Shown here piece by piece: positions 24,080-38,344 of a DNA stretch of 64,000 nt (within the stretch, counting starts at the first letter, position 1; each line of letters begins with the position of its first letter). Made by a program: the position numbers and the translations under genes. The stretch is from Piliocolobus tephrosceles (lineage: Eukaryota; Chordata; Mammalia; Primates; Cercopithecidae), in NCBI RefSeq assembly GCF_002776525.5, contig NC_045441.1, forward strand, positions 83,587,954 through 83,651,953, read 5' to 3'. Under the pieces are notes generated by a model that was given only the letters and a program-made list of their open reading frames with translations, was not told where the DNA came from and ran no database searches.

Positions 24080-25325
24080 CATGTGTTCATTTTTTCTCAT
24101 TTATTTTGCAATTGGGTACAGAAAGCTAGACATACAGTCTCAAAACCCACTCTAAGCTTCAGGAAAAGAACCAAGGAACTAGAGATCAATAGCATATCCA
24201 GGGAAGTTTAAAAAGTCATCTTCTAGGGGCAGTGTAGTCAATCAATGTTAAGCGTTTAAACTATAGTTTACTAATTTGATACATACCTCTTGTGATTACT
24301 CTACCATGAACCAAAGATCAAAGATAATATTCTTCTATTATTAGTAATAGTCTTACAGGGAGTTTACTGGAAGGGAACAGACTTCATTGGAGGGATTAGA
24401 GTTATACTTTGATAATCCTAATCGGAGAAATCATGCCTTTTTTATTCCACCCTTAACCTTCTTCTGAAACTGTGCAGTCTAGTTTAAGGCAGGATGGTGT
24501 TGCTAGGGTGCTACATGCCTCATGTAAATAGAATTGTACTTGGAAAAGAGAAAAGACCTAAATCTCACAGCCTGTGTGGCAACCCCACCCCCTAAAAATA
24601 AATAACCCCTAAGGATACAAGGTAATTTGACAAAGTTCCTAGATAGACTTTTAAAGAAATCTCCTTCTTATAAGGCTGTATAATTATGATTTTTAGATGA
24701 AAAAGCCAAATATGATGACACTGATAATGTTTCCATCTTTATTTTCTGTTAAAAGGTTTTTTTTTTTTTTTAATACTGGGAGGTGGGAATGGGGATTTCT
24801 TGCAGTTGACAAAAGACTGCTTAATACATGTGACACAGAGCATATAAGGAGCCAGCTCAGAACTTTCCAGAAAAGGAGATAAAAAGGATGTCAAAACTGT
24901 AGCTTCTCCATGTGAGATTTAGATCATAAACTGATTTATGCAACAGGGTATCCCTTGAGGGGTCACTAGCCAGGAGCCTCTGATACACACAGAAAGGTTA
25001 CCTATCCAACTGTCGATACAGCCCAACACAGTTTAAGCATCGGAGATATTATTCTGTCAAACATTGGAATATCTAGATATCATCCAAACAAACAAGAAGA
25101 CATTATTTTTGATGAGGAAGTCAAGTGTTTTAGTTCTTGTGTGAGATATATTGTTATGTTTCTCATCAGCCACAGAATGCAATGCACAGGAAAAAACTTA
25201 CTCCAAAATCCTAGGAGTCTGTACTCTTGTTCTCTCTTTGCCATGAAGCAGAGGTTCTATGTAGCATCTCTTTCTATCCTTTTAAGTACAGTCGGATATA
25301 CTGCGTCAAGAAAGTTTGTCCTGAA
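24080..25325. other. Unassigned DNA
   Basis: No exon, RNA or repeat recognised. Part of it, toward 25325, may be the downstream end of the ERV-L remnant. Confidence 0.35.
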
Positions 25326-25329
25326 AACC

Positions 25330-26000
25330 TTGACCTATTGCAGATCCTTCTCTTGTTCTGACGCCCCTTTAAAATCTGCAGTTTGGTCAGTAAATAGGTT
25401 GAAATAGCATTTCTAAATGTGAAGTATGTTGACTTTAGTACTCAAAGAAGTCCACTAATTATTGTAATTTGTTTATGTGGAGCAGTACAAAATACAGCAA
25501 CCTCTTTCTCACATAAAAAAGTTACCCTGACATTTCTGAGACCATGCAATCCTTGGAAATATCATCATGTACTTGCCCCTAAAATTGTACCCTCTATCCT
25601 CTGGCTTAGATGTTCCTTGATGAAACATTTAGATACTTGCTCATTACTGGTCACCAAATCTAATTAGCATAATGTTGTACATGCAGTGGACCACAGTGAG
25701 GTTCTATAGGTTGGTCACAGTTCCCATAGAGTGTTATGTTTATATTATGGCCAAGACCAGGAGCTTTCTTATCCTGGAGTCGAGAAAATGAAAACATAAA
25801 ATTAATCCTATTAGTCAATGCAAAGTACCTCTGATTGTCTCTGCTGACTGATATGAAACAGGAAATTTTTGCTAAGACAATAGTTCCATAAAGTTTATAG
25901 AAGCTGTGTCGATTTGACACAAGAAAGATACCGTAACAGACTACAGTTATAATTGTATTCACCACTGGATTAATAATACACAGGCATTCTACAGGGCCTA
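25330..26000 (-). mobile_element. Degenerate ERV-L (class III ERV) pol remnant, antisense
   Basis: Read on the minus strand, this resembles the reverse-transcriptase part of an ERV-L pol gene. A 101-codon open frame at 25660-25965 holds a block (YGTIVLAKISCFISV, then GLGHNIN) that lines up with conserved palm-domain blocks of that family. The region that should carry the paired catalytic aspartates, near 25675-25690, is in another frame and reads with non-acidic residues, so the enzyme is dead. Stops and frameshifts break the rest. The resemblance may extend left toward 25100 and right toward 26200. I see no LTRs bounding it. The assignment rests on recalled family similarity. Confidence 0.55.
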
Positions 26001-26009
26001 TCAGGCTTT

Positions 26010-28580
26010 TTTACCAATCAAAGAGGAGAGCTAAACACGCATGTTTTAGAAATCATCATCTCTGTATCTTATAAGTATTAAGCCCATTATTCCCTAACAT
26101 CAGGGAACTCAATCCACAGTAGCATCTTCCACTATCATCATATCTAAAAGAGGCTGCTTTTCCTAGCAAGGAAAGTTCACAGAGATTTGATGTTCAAAAT
26201 GATTAGCTTCATATTTTCATCCCTCTTTTTGCCCAGTGTTGCATTTATATTAGTATAATAGACTTGGAGAGTTTGCATATTTAACAGTTTTTGCAACTTA
26301 TCAACCCAGACAATCAGGCTTTGCACTTGATTCTTAACCATGTCTTCCCTATTGCTACACGAGTCTAGGGAATTCCTTTAAGGCCTCTCAAAAGATTTTA
26401 TGATTATCTATAATGTCTTGAGTTGGTAGTTGAAAGAATTTACATTATGTTTTTCTTTGTGTATGCTGTCTAGGAAAATCAGAAGTAGGCATTCCCAGGA
26501 CACAAGAAACAGCTTGCAGTCTATCAGCACACCATCATCTCACACTCCGACCAATGAAAATGAGTATCATTGCATGCCAAAGATGACCTGTCTCCCTTCT
26601 CCTGTGGTGAAGAGGAATCCAGTTGCCTTCATTCAACAAAGGAATCCCATTTTGTGCACCTGTTTCCTCAGCCTACCTTTAATATCAATGGGGCAAGACA
26701 AGGGGGAGGTTTGAAGATTATTACAGAGCCTGTTGAGAGCTGGAGATTGAAGGGAAGCTTTGCAAAACATGCTGTGTAGCCACTTACAGAACTGCACAAG
26801 GCAGGAAAGAGCAGAGGAGATGAATACCACAGTCTATCTCTCTCTTTCTCTTTCTGTTGTCCTTTCTGTGCCTATGACTGGCTGAAATCAAGCAGAAGGC
26901 AAAGAGTTTCTAGGGGTCAGATTCCCAGGACACAGAGAGGATCAGACAATGGATGGAGGGTACAAAGTGAAAAAAAAGTACAATAACTAAAGTCATAATT
27001 TCTCACATATGTGAAAACTGTTTGTTTTACCAGTTTCTATGGTAATTCTCAACTATATTTACAAATGAAAAAAGGCAAAGAAAATTTTCAAATGAGCCTT
27101 TCAAAACTACTACTATAACATAAGCTTTGATAACATGACAGGAAGAAATATTATTGAAGCAAAGATGTCTGTAACAGCTTGATAAGGATATCAGTAAGTA
27201 TCAACAGGTAATATTAAACAAAAGATGGTTTAAAAATAAAAGTATATACACTTGACCTGAAATGTGTAACTGATAAAGCTTACAGAGATGGGGACAATAG
27301 GAGTTACGTAGTGCTGGTGTTTCCCACTGCCTTCTGGGATACTGAAGAGAGACCCAGCAGAGCCCTCAGAGACAGGGAACAAGTCCATAAGTTGTGCAGC
27401 TTATAGACTGTAAAATGGGGAACAACTATCTCACCTGCCACAATTACGAATATATTGTGTATTACAAACTGAGCCTACAACTCTGCTCTGCCATCTCAAC
27501 ATTCATAGTTAGGGACACAAAGTCACTCCCCTTATGTGACCAATATCTGGGATCTAGGTATTACAGTTGTAGCACTATGACACAGAAAATCACTGCCTTC
27601 CAGGCCCTATCTACCACCGCCATCTCAGCATTTTCACAGGTTGGTTTCCACCTGAGTAAATAAATAGATTCTTCTCCCATTGGTCCTGTATGGTATATTT
27701 GATGATTGGGTGCAAAAATTTTACCATTGTCCACTGGGCTTTTCAACATAAGTAGATGTTATGCATGCCAACTCTAACAAAGAGGGAGGAAGGTAAAGAG
27801 GCTAATATGATGATAAGGTTTTAAATCCTGGTTGCAGTGTTGGTTATACAAATCTATATATGCGTTAAAATTCAGAGAGCTTCACACCAAAAAGACAAAT
27901 TTTACAGTATAATTTTAAATAATAAAATTTACAAAAACATTTCTAAAAATGAAATCAGAGAGTCCATGATCTGGCCTAGTGTAGTCTCCTGGACAAGTAA
28001 ATTTCCAGTATACCTTTCCCCTACTGATGTCTTTTTAGAAATTGGCTCACATTTCTGCTTTACATCACTGATGCTTCTGTGTTTGTAAGTGAATGAATTA
28101 GTCTATCCTGGAGCCACCTGGAGTCTGGGACCTCTTATTTATTAGATTATTAGAAAAATTCTGCTAATTGCCAAAAAAAGAAGAACCAAATAGAAATTCT
28201 GAAATCCATTTGCGTGTGCATGTGTGTGTGTATGTGTGTGTGAGTTCATAAAATAGCAACCCAAAAGATGAAATATAAAGTGGATATAATCATAAAGAGA
28301 AAATTAATGAGAAAATAGTAATTGTCTTAATTAGAATCCTCCCTGAAGACCCTCAACCAAGAGTTGGGTCTATCGGAATTCTCAAGGGAAGAAAGCTAAA
28401 CAAATGAAACATTTTATATGAAATTCTAGACTCAGCCTGATACAGGCTCTGAAAATAACTCAGGAAGCAGTTAGCAGTAAAGCATTCAGAAAGTAGGGGA
28501 TGGTGCCCATAGCTGGTTAAAAGGATTTGGTTTAATGGTCATCAACCATTAAATCATTAAATAATAATACTGTTAAATTC
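26010..28580. other. Unassigned DNA
   Basis: No gene recognised. 27290-27760 has a faint LTR-like end (AAATAAATAGATTCTTCTCC then TGGTCCTGTATGG), too weak to call. A GT-rich microsatellite lies at 28212-28243. Confidence 0.35.
28212..28243. repeat. (GT)n microsatellite, interrupted
   Basis: Alternating TG with CA/TA interruptions. Confidence 0.9.
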
Positions 28581-28599
28581 AGCCTGAATTCAGGTGAGG

Positions 28600-29290
28600 G
28601 AGATAAAATGATGAAAAATATGAACCAGTTTATTAAAAACTTGAAGGATAGAAAGATCATCTAATAAAAGTTTTAGAAGAAAAGAATAAGAAAAATGATG
28701 GTGCAGCAAAATTTGAAAAATTGATGACTGAAAATTTCCAGGACTAACAAAGTAATGATTCCTCAGATGGAAAGTGAAAACAGAGTGTTAGAACGGATGG
28801 ACAATAATAAAAACAAGCAGAAATATGCCATGCTAAAATTTCAGTATATCAGAGATAAAGAAAAATACCTTTAAAATAACCTAAAAGATGGGCCAGATTA
28901 ACTACAAAGGAGCAATCACTAGAATGACATGAGCTAAAATAGATGGAAGAACACAATGAGATATTTTCAAAGTGCTGAGAGAAAAGGATTCCAACCTAGA
29001 CTTCCATATCTAACTAAGCTACTTGAAAGAGAAATTGTGAAATAAAGACATTTCTAGATGCTCAAATGTTAAGAAGAGTTCAGGAATTACAGAGGTTTGC
29101 TCAAAGAGATACAAAAGAAAGAACTTAAGTCAGAAGAAAAGAGGTCCTAAAAGCCAAGAATGAAATGCAAAAAAAGATAAATATATTATTTATTGGGATA
29201 TTTAATTAACATCTGATTATGTTATGCTAAGGAAAGTTAGAACTAATGTTTTAAAACAAATCATAAAGAAAATGGAAAGGTTTGGTGAAA
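28600..29290 (+). mobile_element. Old LINE remnant with ORF1-like 3' part (L1M/HAL1 type)
   Basis: The sense strand keeps phrases of an ancient L1-family ORF1 C-terminal region: AAAGTGCTGAGAGAAAAGGA, then AGACTTCCATATCTAACTAA, then GAAATAAAGACATTTCTAGA. Translated pieces read like VLREK and KDISRCSN but with stops between them. No ORF2 is visible, which fits a HAL1-type element, though a truncated L1M is also possible. Confidence 0.5.
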
Positions 29291-29380
29291 AGTTTAAGTA
29301 TACCTAAATTCTCATCTTTCTGGGGAGATGAATAATGATATTGTAGACAAATCTTATGTAGACTTGAAGAGAAAATATAA

Positions 29381-32300
29381 TTTTTATTTTTTTAATTTCA
29401 TTTTTAATTTTTGTGGGTACATCACAGGTATATATATTTATGGATTACATGAGATATTTTGATATAGGCGTGGAATGTGTAATAATCACACCAGGGTAAA
29501 TGGGGTATTCATCAGCTCAAGAATTTATATTTTGTGTAACAAACAATTCAATTATACCCTTTTACTGTTGTTATAATGTACAATTAAATTATGTTTTACT
29601 ACAGTCACTCTGTTGTGCTAGATTTATGGGTTCTTATTCATTCTTTCTATTTGTTTGTAACCATTAACCATCCCCACTTGCCTCTGACTCCTCCATTACT
29701 GGTAACCATTGTTCTACTCTCTATTGCCATGAGTTCAGTCGTCTTAATTTTTTGCTCTCACAAATAAGTGAGAATATGCAAACTTTGTCTTTCTTTGCCT
29801 GGCTTGTTTCAATTAACACAGTGATCTCTACTTCCATTCATGTTGTTGAAATGATTGGATCTCATTCTTTTTTAATCGCTGAAAAGTAGTACTTCATTAT
29901 GAATATATACAATTTTATTGATCTATTCGTCTGTTGATGAACACTTACATTGCTTCCAAAGCATGGCTATTGTGAATAATGCTGCAATAAACATAAAAGT
30001 GCATTTATCCCTTTGATATACTGATTTCCTTTATTTTGGGCACATATCTAGGAGTGGGATTGCTAGATCATATAGTAGCTCTATTATTAGTTTTTTGGAG
30101 AATCCTCCAAATTGTTCTCCATAATGGTTGTATTAATTTACATTCTCATCAACAGTGTGGAAGGGTTCCCTTTCCTCCACATCCTCACCAGCATTTGTTG
30201 TTGCCTGACATTTGGATGAAAGCCATTTTAACTAGGGTGAGATGACATTTCATTGTAGTTTTGATTTGTAGTTCTCTGATGATCAGTGATGTTGAGCACT
30301 TTTCTTATGCCTGTTTGCCATTTGTATGTCATCTTTTGAGAAATGGCTATTCAGACACATTGCTCATGCTTTAATTGGATTATTAGATTTTCTCCTATAG
30401 AGTTTTTTTTAGCTATTTGTATAGTCTGGTTAGTAATTCCTTGTAAGACAAGTAATTTGCAAATATTTTCTCCCATCCTTTGAATTGTCTCTTCACTTTG
30501 TTGCTTCTTTCCTTGCTATACAGAAGCTCTTTAACTTGATGTGACCCCATTTGTCAATTATTTCTTTGGCTGCCTGTGCTTATGGGGTATTAACCAAAAA
30601 CTCTTTGCCCAGACCAATGTCCTGAAGAGTTTCCCCAATGTTTTCTTGTAGTAGCTTCATAGTTTGAGGTGTTAGATTTAAGACTTTAATCAATTTTGAT
30701 TTGATTTTTGTATATTGCAAGAGATACATTGTGGACTTTCATTCTTTTCCATATGAATATCCAGGTTTTACAGCACCATTTATTAGACTGTTCTTTCTCA
30801 CAAAGTATGTTCTTGGCACCTTTGTCAAAAATGAGTTCACTGAAAATGTATGGATTTACCTGTGTGTTCTCTATTCTGTTCCATTGATCTGTGTCTGTTT
30901 TTGTGCCAGTACCATACTGTTTTGGTTACTATAGCTCTGTAGTATAATTTAAAGTCAGAAATGTGATTCCTCCAGTTTTGTTCCTTTTGATCAGGATAGC
31001 TTTGGGTATTCTGAGTCTTTTGTGGTTCCATATAAATTTTAAGATTTCTTTTTTCCATTTCTGTGAAGAATGTCATTGGTATTTTGATGGGGATTGTATT
31101 AAATCTATAGATTGATTTAGGTAGTATGGATGCTTTAACAATATTGATCCTTCCCACCCATGAACATGAAATATCTTTCCATTTCTTTCATCAATGTTTT
31201 ACAGTTTTTATTGTAGAGATCTTTCACTTCTTTGGTTAAATTTAATTCTAGATATTTCATTTTACATGTAGCTATTGTAAATGAAATTACTTTCTTGATT
31301 TCTTTTTCAGATTGTATACTGTTGGTGATAGAAGTGCTACTGATTTTTGTAAGTTGATTTTGTATCCTGAAAATTTATTGATTTACTGAATTTATTTATC
31401 AGTTCAAATAGTTTTTTTGGTGGAGTCTTTAAGTTTTTTAAAATATAAGACCATATCATTGGCAAACAAGGACAATTTGATTTCTTTTTTTCCAATTTGG
31501 ATGCCTTTTATTTTTTTCTCTTGTCTGATTGCTCTAGCTAGGACTTCCAGTACTATATTGAATAACAATTTGAAATTGGACATCTATGTCATGTTCCTGA
31601 TCTTAGAGGAAAGGCTTTCAGTTTTTCCCCATTCAGTGTGATACTAGTTGTGGCTCTGTTGCATATGGATTTTATTATGTTGAGGTCTGTTCCTTCTATA
31701 GACAGTTTTATAAGAGTTTTTTATTATGAAGGGATATTAAATTTTATGAAATGCTTTTTGGCATCAATTGAAATAATCATATGATTTTTTCCTTCATTCT
31801 GTTGATATATCACACTGTTTCATTTGCATATGTCAAACCATCTTTGCATCCCTATAATAAATTCCACTTGGTCATAATGACTGATCTCTTTAATGTGTTG
31901 TTGAGTTTGGTTTGCTAATATTTTGTTAAGGATTTTTACATCAATATTCATCAGCGATATTGCCCAGTAGTTTTTCATTTTTTAAATGTACCTTTCTCTG
32001 GTTTTAGTATCAGGATAATACCAGCCTTGAATAATTAGTTTGGAAGTATTACCTGCTCCTTTATTTTTAAGAAGAGTTTGAGTAGGATTGATACTAGTTC
32101 TTCTTTAAAAGTTTGGTAGAATTCAGCAGTGAAGCCATTAGGTGCTGAGTTTTTCTTGCTCTGGGAGACTTTTTATATTATAGTTTCAATCTCATTGTTA
32201 TTGGTCTGTTCAGGTTTTGGATTTCCTCATAACTCAATCTTGGTAGATTGTATGTGTCAAGAAATTATCCTTTTTTTTTCTAGATTTTTCAATTTACTGG

Positions 32301-33475
32301 CATATAGTAGCCACTAAGGATCCTTTAAATTTCTTTGGTATTGGTTGTAATGTCTCAGTTCTTATCTCTGATATTCTTTATTTGAGCTTTTCCCTTTTTT
32401 CTTAGTCTGCCTAAGGTTTTGTCAACTTTGTTACTCTTTCCAAAAAAACTTTTTGTTTCATTGATATTTTGTACTGTTTTATTCACTTCAGATTTATTTA
32501 TTTCTGCTTTAGTCATTATTATTTCTCTTCTCCTACTAGTTTTGGGTTTGGTTTCATCTTGCTTTTTTAGTTCTTTAAGATGTGTCATTATGTTGTTTAT
32601 CTAAAGTTGTTCATGTTTTTTGATGTAGGCACTTACAGCTACAAATTTCCCACTTAGTACTGCTTTTCCTATATCCCATAGAGTTTACTATATTGTCTTT
32701 TCATTATTATTTGCTTGGAGAAATTTTTTTATTTCCTTCTAAATTTCTTCATTGACCCATTGTTCATTCAGCAGCATATTGTTTAATTTCCATTTGTTTG
32801 TATAGTTTCCTGAATTCCTCTTGTTATTGGTTTCTAGTTTTATTCCATCATGGTCAGAGAAGATGCTTGATATTATTTAAACTTTGTTGAATTTTTTAAG
32901 ATTTGTTTTGTGACCAAACATATGGTCTATCTTTGATAATGACCCATGTACTGAGGAAAAGAACGAGTATTCTGCAGCCGTTGGGTGAAATACTCTATAA
33001 ATATCTACTAAGTCCACTTGGTCTACAGTGCAGATTAACTCTGATGTTTCTTTTTTTGATTTTCTACCTGGAAGATCTGTCAAATGCTGAAAGTGGCATG
33101 TTGAAGTTACTAACTATTTTTGTATTGGAATCTATCTCTCTCTTTAGCTCTAATAATATTTTCTTTGTATATCTAGGTGCTCAAGTGTTAGTTGTATATA
33201 TTTAAAATTATTATATCTGCTGCTGAGTTGAAACTTTTATCATTATATAATGACCTTCTCTGTCTCTTCTTATAGTTTCTTTCTTGAAATATGTTTTCTC
33301 TGATAAAAGTACAACTACTCCTGCTGTTTTGTGGGTTTTGTTTGCATGGAATATCTTTTCTCATGCCTTTATTTTCAGTCTATGTGTGTCTTTATAGGTG
33401 AAGCATGTTTCTTGTAGGCAATAGATCACTGGGTTTTGTTTCCTAATTCATTCATCCACTCCATGTATTTTTTAA
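29381..33475 (-). mobile_element. 5'-truncated LINE-1, antisense (about 4.1 kb)
   Basis: The 3' tail is the T-rich start at 29381. The 3'UTR follows, then ORF2 backwards to its endonuclease domain, truncated near 33475. ORF2 remnants include 30837-31157 (GRINIVK start) and an endonuclease piece at 32877-33083. The reverse-transcriptase FADD motif reads FAND at 31455-31466, so the first catalytic aspartate is lost. Frames are broken throughout. Flanking DNA on the right (from 33480) is unrelated. Confidence 0.85.
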
Positions 33476-33479
33476 ACTG

Positions 33480-35585
33480 AGGATTAAAGGAATGCAAAGG
33501 TAACTACTAAAAAAATTCAGTCCATTTCATCAAATCAGTGCAGGAAATTAAAAGTTAGATTAGGAAATGATCACTAATCTAACACAAGTTAGAAAAGAAG
33601 TTCAAAGTATGTTAAGAAAGAGCATAAAAAATAAGGAAAAAATGGAGGAAATAAGTACACATGTACAAGTAATAAAGATAATACAAGTGAACTAAGATGA
33701 GCCATGGAAGGATAAATTTAATCAGAGTAGAAAAAATAATTAGTTATTGAATTCATTACATTTTTTTTCTGACATCTCTGCTGGTATGACACAGAGACAT
33801 GGCATGTCACTTAAATTATGTTAGCTAGGAGGGAAGGCTATCTACTATGTATGTCAGGGCCACTATAGTTCAATGTAAATAACATACATATATATTACAG
33901 TGTTTTAGTTTAGGTTTATCTAGAGTAACATTTTTGAGAAATGAAAGAACTGATATCAAAGGTCTATTATCCCTTCCCCAGTTAGCAGTAGCTAAAACAA
34001 TTCATATTTAAATTGAAATTGTATAAATGGCATTTGCTATATATATGTATACACACATGCACATATATATACACAGGTATATATATAAATTTGAGTGTCA
34101 CACTAATTGTATTGCTAATATTATCAAATAATTTTTCTGGATACAGTTACAGTGTTGTTTGTTTTTGGTTTTGTTTAAAAGAAAAAACTTTTACGCATGC
34201 TTCATCTTTCATACCTACTGCTATTTAGTCCTGTGGCTGATTGTCTGTGTTTTAATGTTTATACACATATACACATTAGCCTCTTTTTCTCATTAAATGT
34301 TATATTCCTTGGAGTCTAAAAACATATATATTTTTCTTCCTACTGCAGAGCTTTGTTCATAATGGATGGCCTTTTTGTTTTTCTACAGGGGAATAATAAC
34401 AACAATGCCAGTGCTGCTGGCAGGGTGTCCACCAGAAAGCCTCATGCTCTGTGAGACCTGTTCTATTTCTATAAGCAGGCACCACCATCAGAATGATTTA
34501 CTTACTTGACTCTACGTGGGATTACACCCGTGGGAATGAATATACATAAAAATCCTAAATAATGGCAGTAAATTTGCCTAGCAATTATGCATGTGGGTCG
34601 TGTAATGTTTTGGCCTACCTTAAATTCATCATCATCGGTTTGGATACTTTTTCACAATAATTTACTTAGAAAAAAAATTCAGATTTTCACATCCTCAGAT
34701 AATGTAATTCATGTCAAGAGAAGGATTACTAATTCCCTTAATGATTCATTTTAAACACAACTTCATTGAATGCAGGAGTCTAGAAAAAGGTATTATTTTG
34801 CAATAAATGTCAAAAACATGTTTTATCTAAATAGTTCAACATATAGTACTGACAAAATTTAGTTAAAGATCATTTATACCCTTCTGTGGCCAAAGTCTTC
34901 TATGGGTTTGCTCAATTTGCTTTTGTTTATAAAATAGACTCAATTTGCTTTACCACATGAAGCACAAATTTAAAACAATGTTACATAAATCTCTGTCAGT
35001 GAAGATGAAAGTAATCCTTGATTTATGAATACCACTACCAGCCTATGAGCTCTATGTTGCCAGCTTTGAAAACTGAGTTAGACAACATAATGCTGATTTT
35101 CAACCTCACTTACTAGTAAAGACAAGATTTCTAATAAAATAAGAATATATAAGCCATTATTAAATGTCCCTAAGATCTTATATGTACACTAATATGATTC
35201 TAAACTTCTGTTTGTCCAAACAGGATTGTTTGAATAGAGCACTGAAGATAAGGCATTTAAGTTGTCTTTATAGTTGTCTGTCATAATAACTCCACTTGGT
35301 ACATTTCACACAATGTTCACATCTGCTGCATAATGTAAGGAGTTGTATAAGATCATTTAAACCTTGTTTGAGAAGATGCATGTTACCAAGAGTAAATTCC
35401 CTAATTTTGGATGATTGTTTCAACACTATGCACCAGTCACAAACAAGCCCAGTGTGAAATGTAATGAAATTAGACTTCATACTATATATTAAGTTACTAA
35501 TTGGCCAGTGTCTAGCTATTTCAAAAACTTCCACTTTAAAAATAGACACTAGTATGTGACCTATAAAATTCTTCCTTCTCTTTAT
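33480..35585. other. Unassigned AT-rich DNA
   Basis: No gene or clear repeat. A TA/CA-rich microsatellite lies at 34037-34090. The minus frame 35268-35549 has no recognised domain. Confidence 0.4.
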
Positions 35586-35589
35586 TTAA

Positions 35590-35790
35590 CAACACACTTG
35601 AGTACTTATAAGTACAAGGCATTGTGCTCAGTGTTTACCTGTATTTGATTCTGTATTTACCTGCATTTGATTCTCACAACTCTATAAGGTTGTTGTTCTG
35701 TTATTAGTTCCTTTTTACAGAGGAGAAAACCAAGTTACCAGAAAGACAAATCATTTAAGGACACACAGCTAGTAAATTTTGGATTACATT
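35590..35790 (+). mobile_element. MIR element
   Basis: MIR order is clear: GAGTACTTATAAGTACAAGG, ATTGTGCTCAGTG, CTCACAACTCTATAAGG, TTTTTACAGAGGAGAAAACC, GGACACACAGCTAGTAAATT. The segment TATTTGATTCTGTATTTACC / TGCATTTGATTC is a small internal duplication. Confidence 0.85.
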
Positions 35791-35814
35791 TTACTTTAAT
35801 TAGTAGACTTCAGT

Positions 35815-35935
35815 TTTTTTAATTACCCTGATTTGATTATTATGCCACGCATACACGATTGAAGCATCACACTGTATGCCGTAAATATGTACAATTATGC
35901 ATCACTTGAAAACAAAATAAAAATTTAAAACTAAA
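35815..35935 (+). mobile_element. L1 3'-end fragment, sense
   Basis: AATTACCCTGATTTGATTAT, ATCACACTGTATGCCGTAAA, TATGTACAATTATGCATCAC and a final AAAATAAAAATTTAAAA tail match an L1MA/MB-type 3' terminus. Only about 120 bp. Confidence 0.65.
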
Positions 35936-36557
35936 ATACTTCAGTTTTTAGAGCAGTTTAAGGTTTACAGAAAATTGAACAGAAAGTGCAGAAAATGACA
36001 TTATACCCTCTTGTTACATCTCCTTTCTCCCCTGTACATAGCTTCACCTGTTATTACAATCTTACAATAGTATGGTACATTTGTTACAGTTGATGATACA
36101 TGACTATTAACTAAAATGCATAGTTTACATTAGGGTTTAATTTTTGAGTTGTACAGTTACCTGGGATTTAATACATGCATAATATCATGAATCTGCTATT
36201 AAAGTATTACACAGAATAGTTTCACTGTCTTAAAAATTATCTATGATTCACATGTTCATCCTTCATGCCAAATCCCTAGAAACTAGTGATCATTTTACTG
36301 TCTCTATAGTTTTGCTTTTTTCAGAATATAATATAGTTGGAATTGTACAGTATTTAGTCTTTTCAGACTGGCTTCTCTCACTAAGTAATACGCATTTAAG
36401 GTGCTTCCACGTCTTTTCATGGCTGGATATCTCTTTTTAAAAACTCATTGAATAATATTCCATTGCATTGTTCTATTACCAATTAAAGGGCATCTTGCTT
36501 GTTTCCAAGTTGTGGCAATTATGAATAAAGCTGCTAAGATACGTATCCAGGAGTTCC

Positions 36558-37017
36558 GTATTAGTTTTCTATGGCTGCCATAACAAAATATTACAAACTA
36601 AGAGGCTTAAAGCAACAGAAATTTATTGTGTCAAGTTGTAGAGGGTAGGAGTCTGAAATCAAGATGTCAGCAGCATGGGTTTCTTCTTATGGCCATAATC
36701 ATGCTTATCTAATAGTGTTTAGAGAATTATCAGCAATGTTTAGTGTTCCTTGGCTTGTAGATGCTAATCTCTGCCTTCATTTTACATGGAGTTCTTCCCT
36801 GTGTCATCACATAGTCTTTCCCTTGCGCATGTCTGTGTCTGTGTACAAATTTTCCATTCTTATAAGGACATTAGTTATGTTGGATTAGGGCTGAACCAAA
36901 TGACTTCATTTTAGCTTGGTAACCTCAGTAAAGATCTTATTTCTAAACAAGGTCACATGCTAAGGTACTTAGCACTTCAACATACCTTTCCGGGGAGACA
37001 CAAATTAACCTGCAACA
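36558..37017 (-). mobile_element. MLT1-type solo LTR, antisense
   Basis: It starts GTATTAGTTTTCTATGGCTG, with ACAGAAATTTATTGTGTCAA, TTATAAGGACATTAGTTATG, and ends near CCGGGGAGACACAAATTAAC. This is the reverse complement of an MLT1 (ERVL-MaLR) LTR. About 460 bp. No internal region is attached, so it is a solo LTR. Confidence 0.75.
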
Positions 37018-38344
37018 AATGCAATAGCTAGACCGTGTGGTAAGACAATGCTTAACTTCGTTTAGGGGGAAAAGAAATCTGCCAGATTGTCTTTCAAAGT
37101 GGCTATACCATATTACATCCCCACAAACAATGAGAGATTCTGTTGCCCCACGTGCTCATCAGCATTTGGTGTTGTTGGTGTACTGGATTTTAGTTATTCT
37201 AGTGGTGTGCAGTGCTATCTTACTGCTGTTTTCATTCGCAATTCCCTGATCAAGTATGATATTGAGCATCAAGTCACCCTAAATGCCATCTGTATATCTT
37301 CTTTGTTGAGTTGTCTGTTCTCATAGTTTGCCTGTTTTTTTAATCGGATAGTTAGTTTTCTTATTGTTGAGTTTTAAGCATTCTTTGTCTATTTTGGATG
37401 AGTCCTTTATCAGATATTTGTTTTACGAAAGTTTTTCTCCAAGCCTTTATTTTAATTTTCTTAACAGTAAATTTTGCAGATCAGAAGCCTTTAATTTTAA
37501 TGAAGCCCAACTTATTATGTTTGTATTTTTTGGATTATGTTTTTAGTTTGTATCTAAAAAGTCATCACTAAACACAAGATCACCTAGATTTTATTCCATA
37601 TTATCTTCTAGCAGCTTTATAGTTTATTTTACATTTAGATCTGATATTTTATTAGCTAATTTTTGCCAAAAATATAAGGTTTGAGTCTATGTTCAGTTTT
37701 TGTATGTGAATAGACTACCATTTTTTTTAAAAAAGATTGATTTTTGCATAAAATTGTGTTTGCTCCTTTGTCAAAGATCAGTTGACCTCATTTGTATTAA
37801 CTGGGTCTATATCCAGTATCTCTATTCTGTGCTATTCACCTATTTGTCTATTTCACCAATATCACATTATCTCTATTACTTACTATACCATTATAGTAAG
37901 TCTTGAAGTCAGGTAGAATCAATCTGCCAATTATTTTTCTTTGTTATTGTTTTAGTTATACCTTGTCTTTTGCATTTCTGTTTCAACTTTCAAATCAGTT
38001 TGTAAATATCCACAAAATAATTTTTCTAAGATTTTGATTGGGATTGCATTGAATCTGTAGATTAAGGTAGGAAGAACTGATATCTTAACAATATTGAATC
38101 TTTCTACACATTAACAGGGAATGTTTTCATTTATTTAAATTGTCTGATTTTTTAAATCAGAGTTTTATAATTTTTCTCATACAGTTTTATATGTTTTTGA
38201 TAAATTTATATCTAAATATTTCATTTTTGGACAAATATTTTGTGTTGTTTTTAATTTTCATATAAATAAATTTGTGTTTTGTACTTCAAATGCAGTTGTT
38301 CACTCTTGGTATATAGGAAAGCAACTGACTTTTGTATGTTAACA

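Noticed and set aside
27290..27760. Possible LTR with a polyadenylation signal and U5-like end
   Set aside because: Only the last 60 bases look LTR-like; no start, no promoter boxes and no family that I can name.
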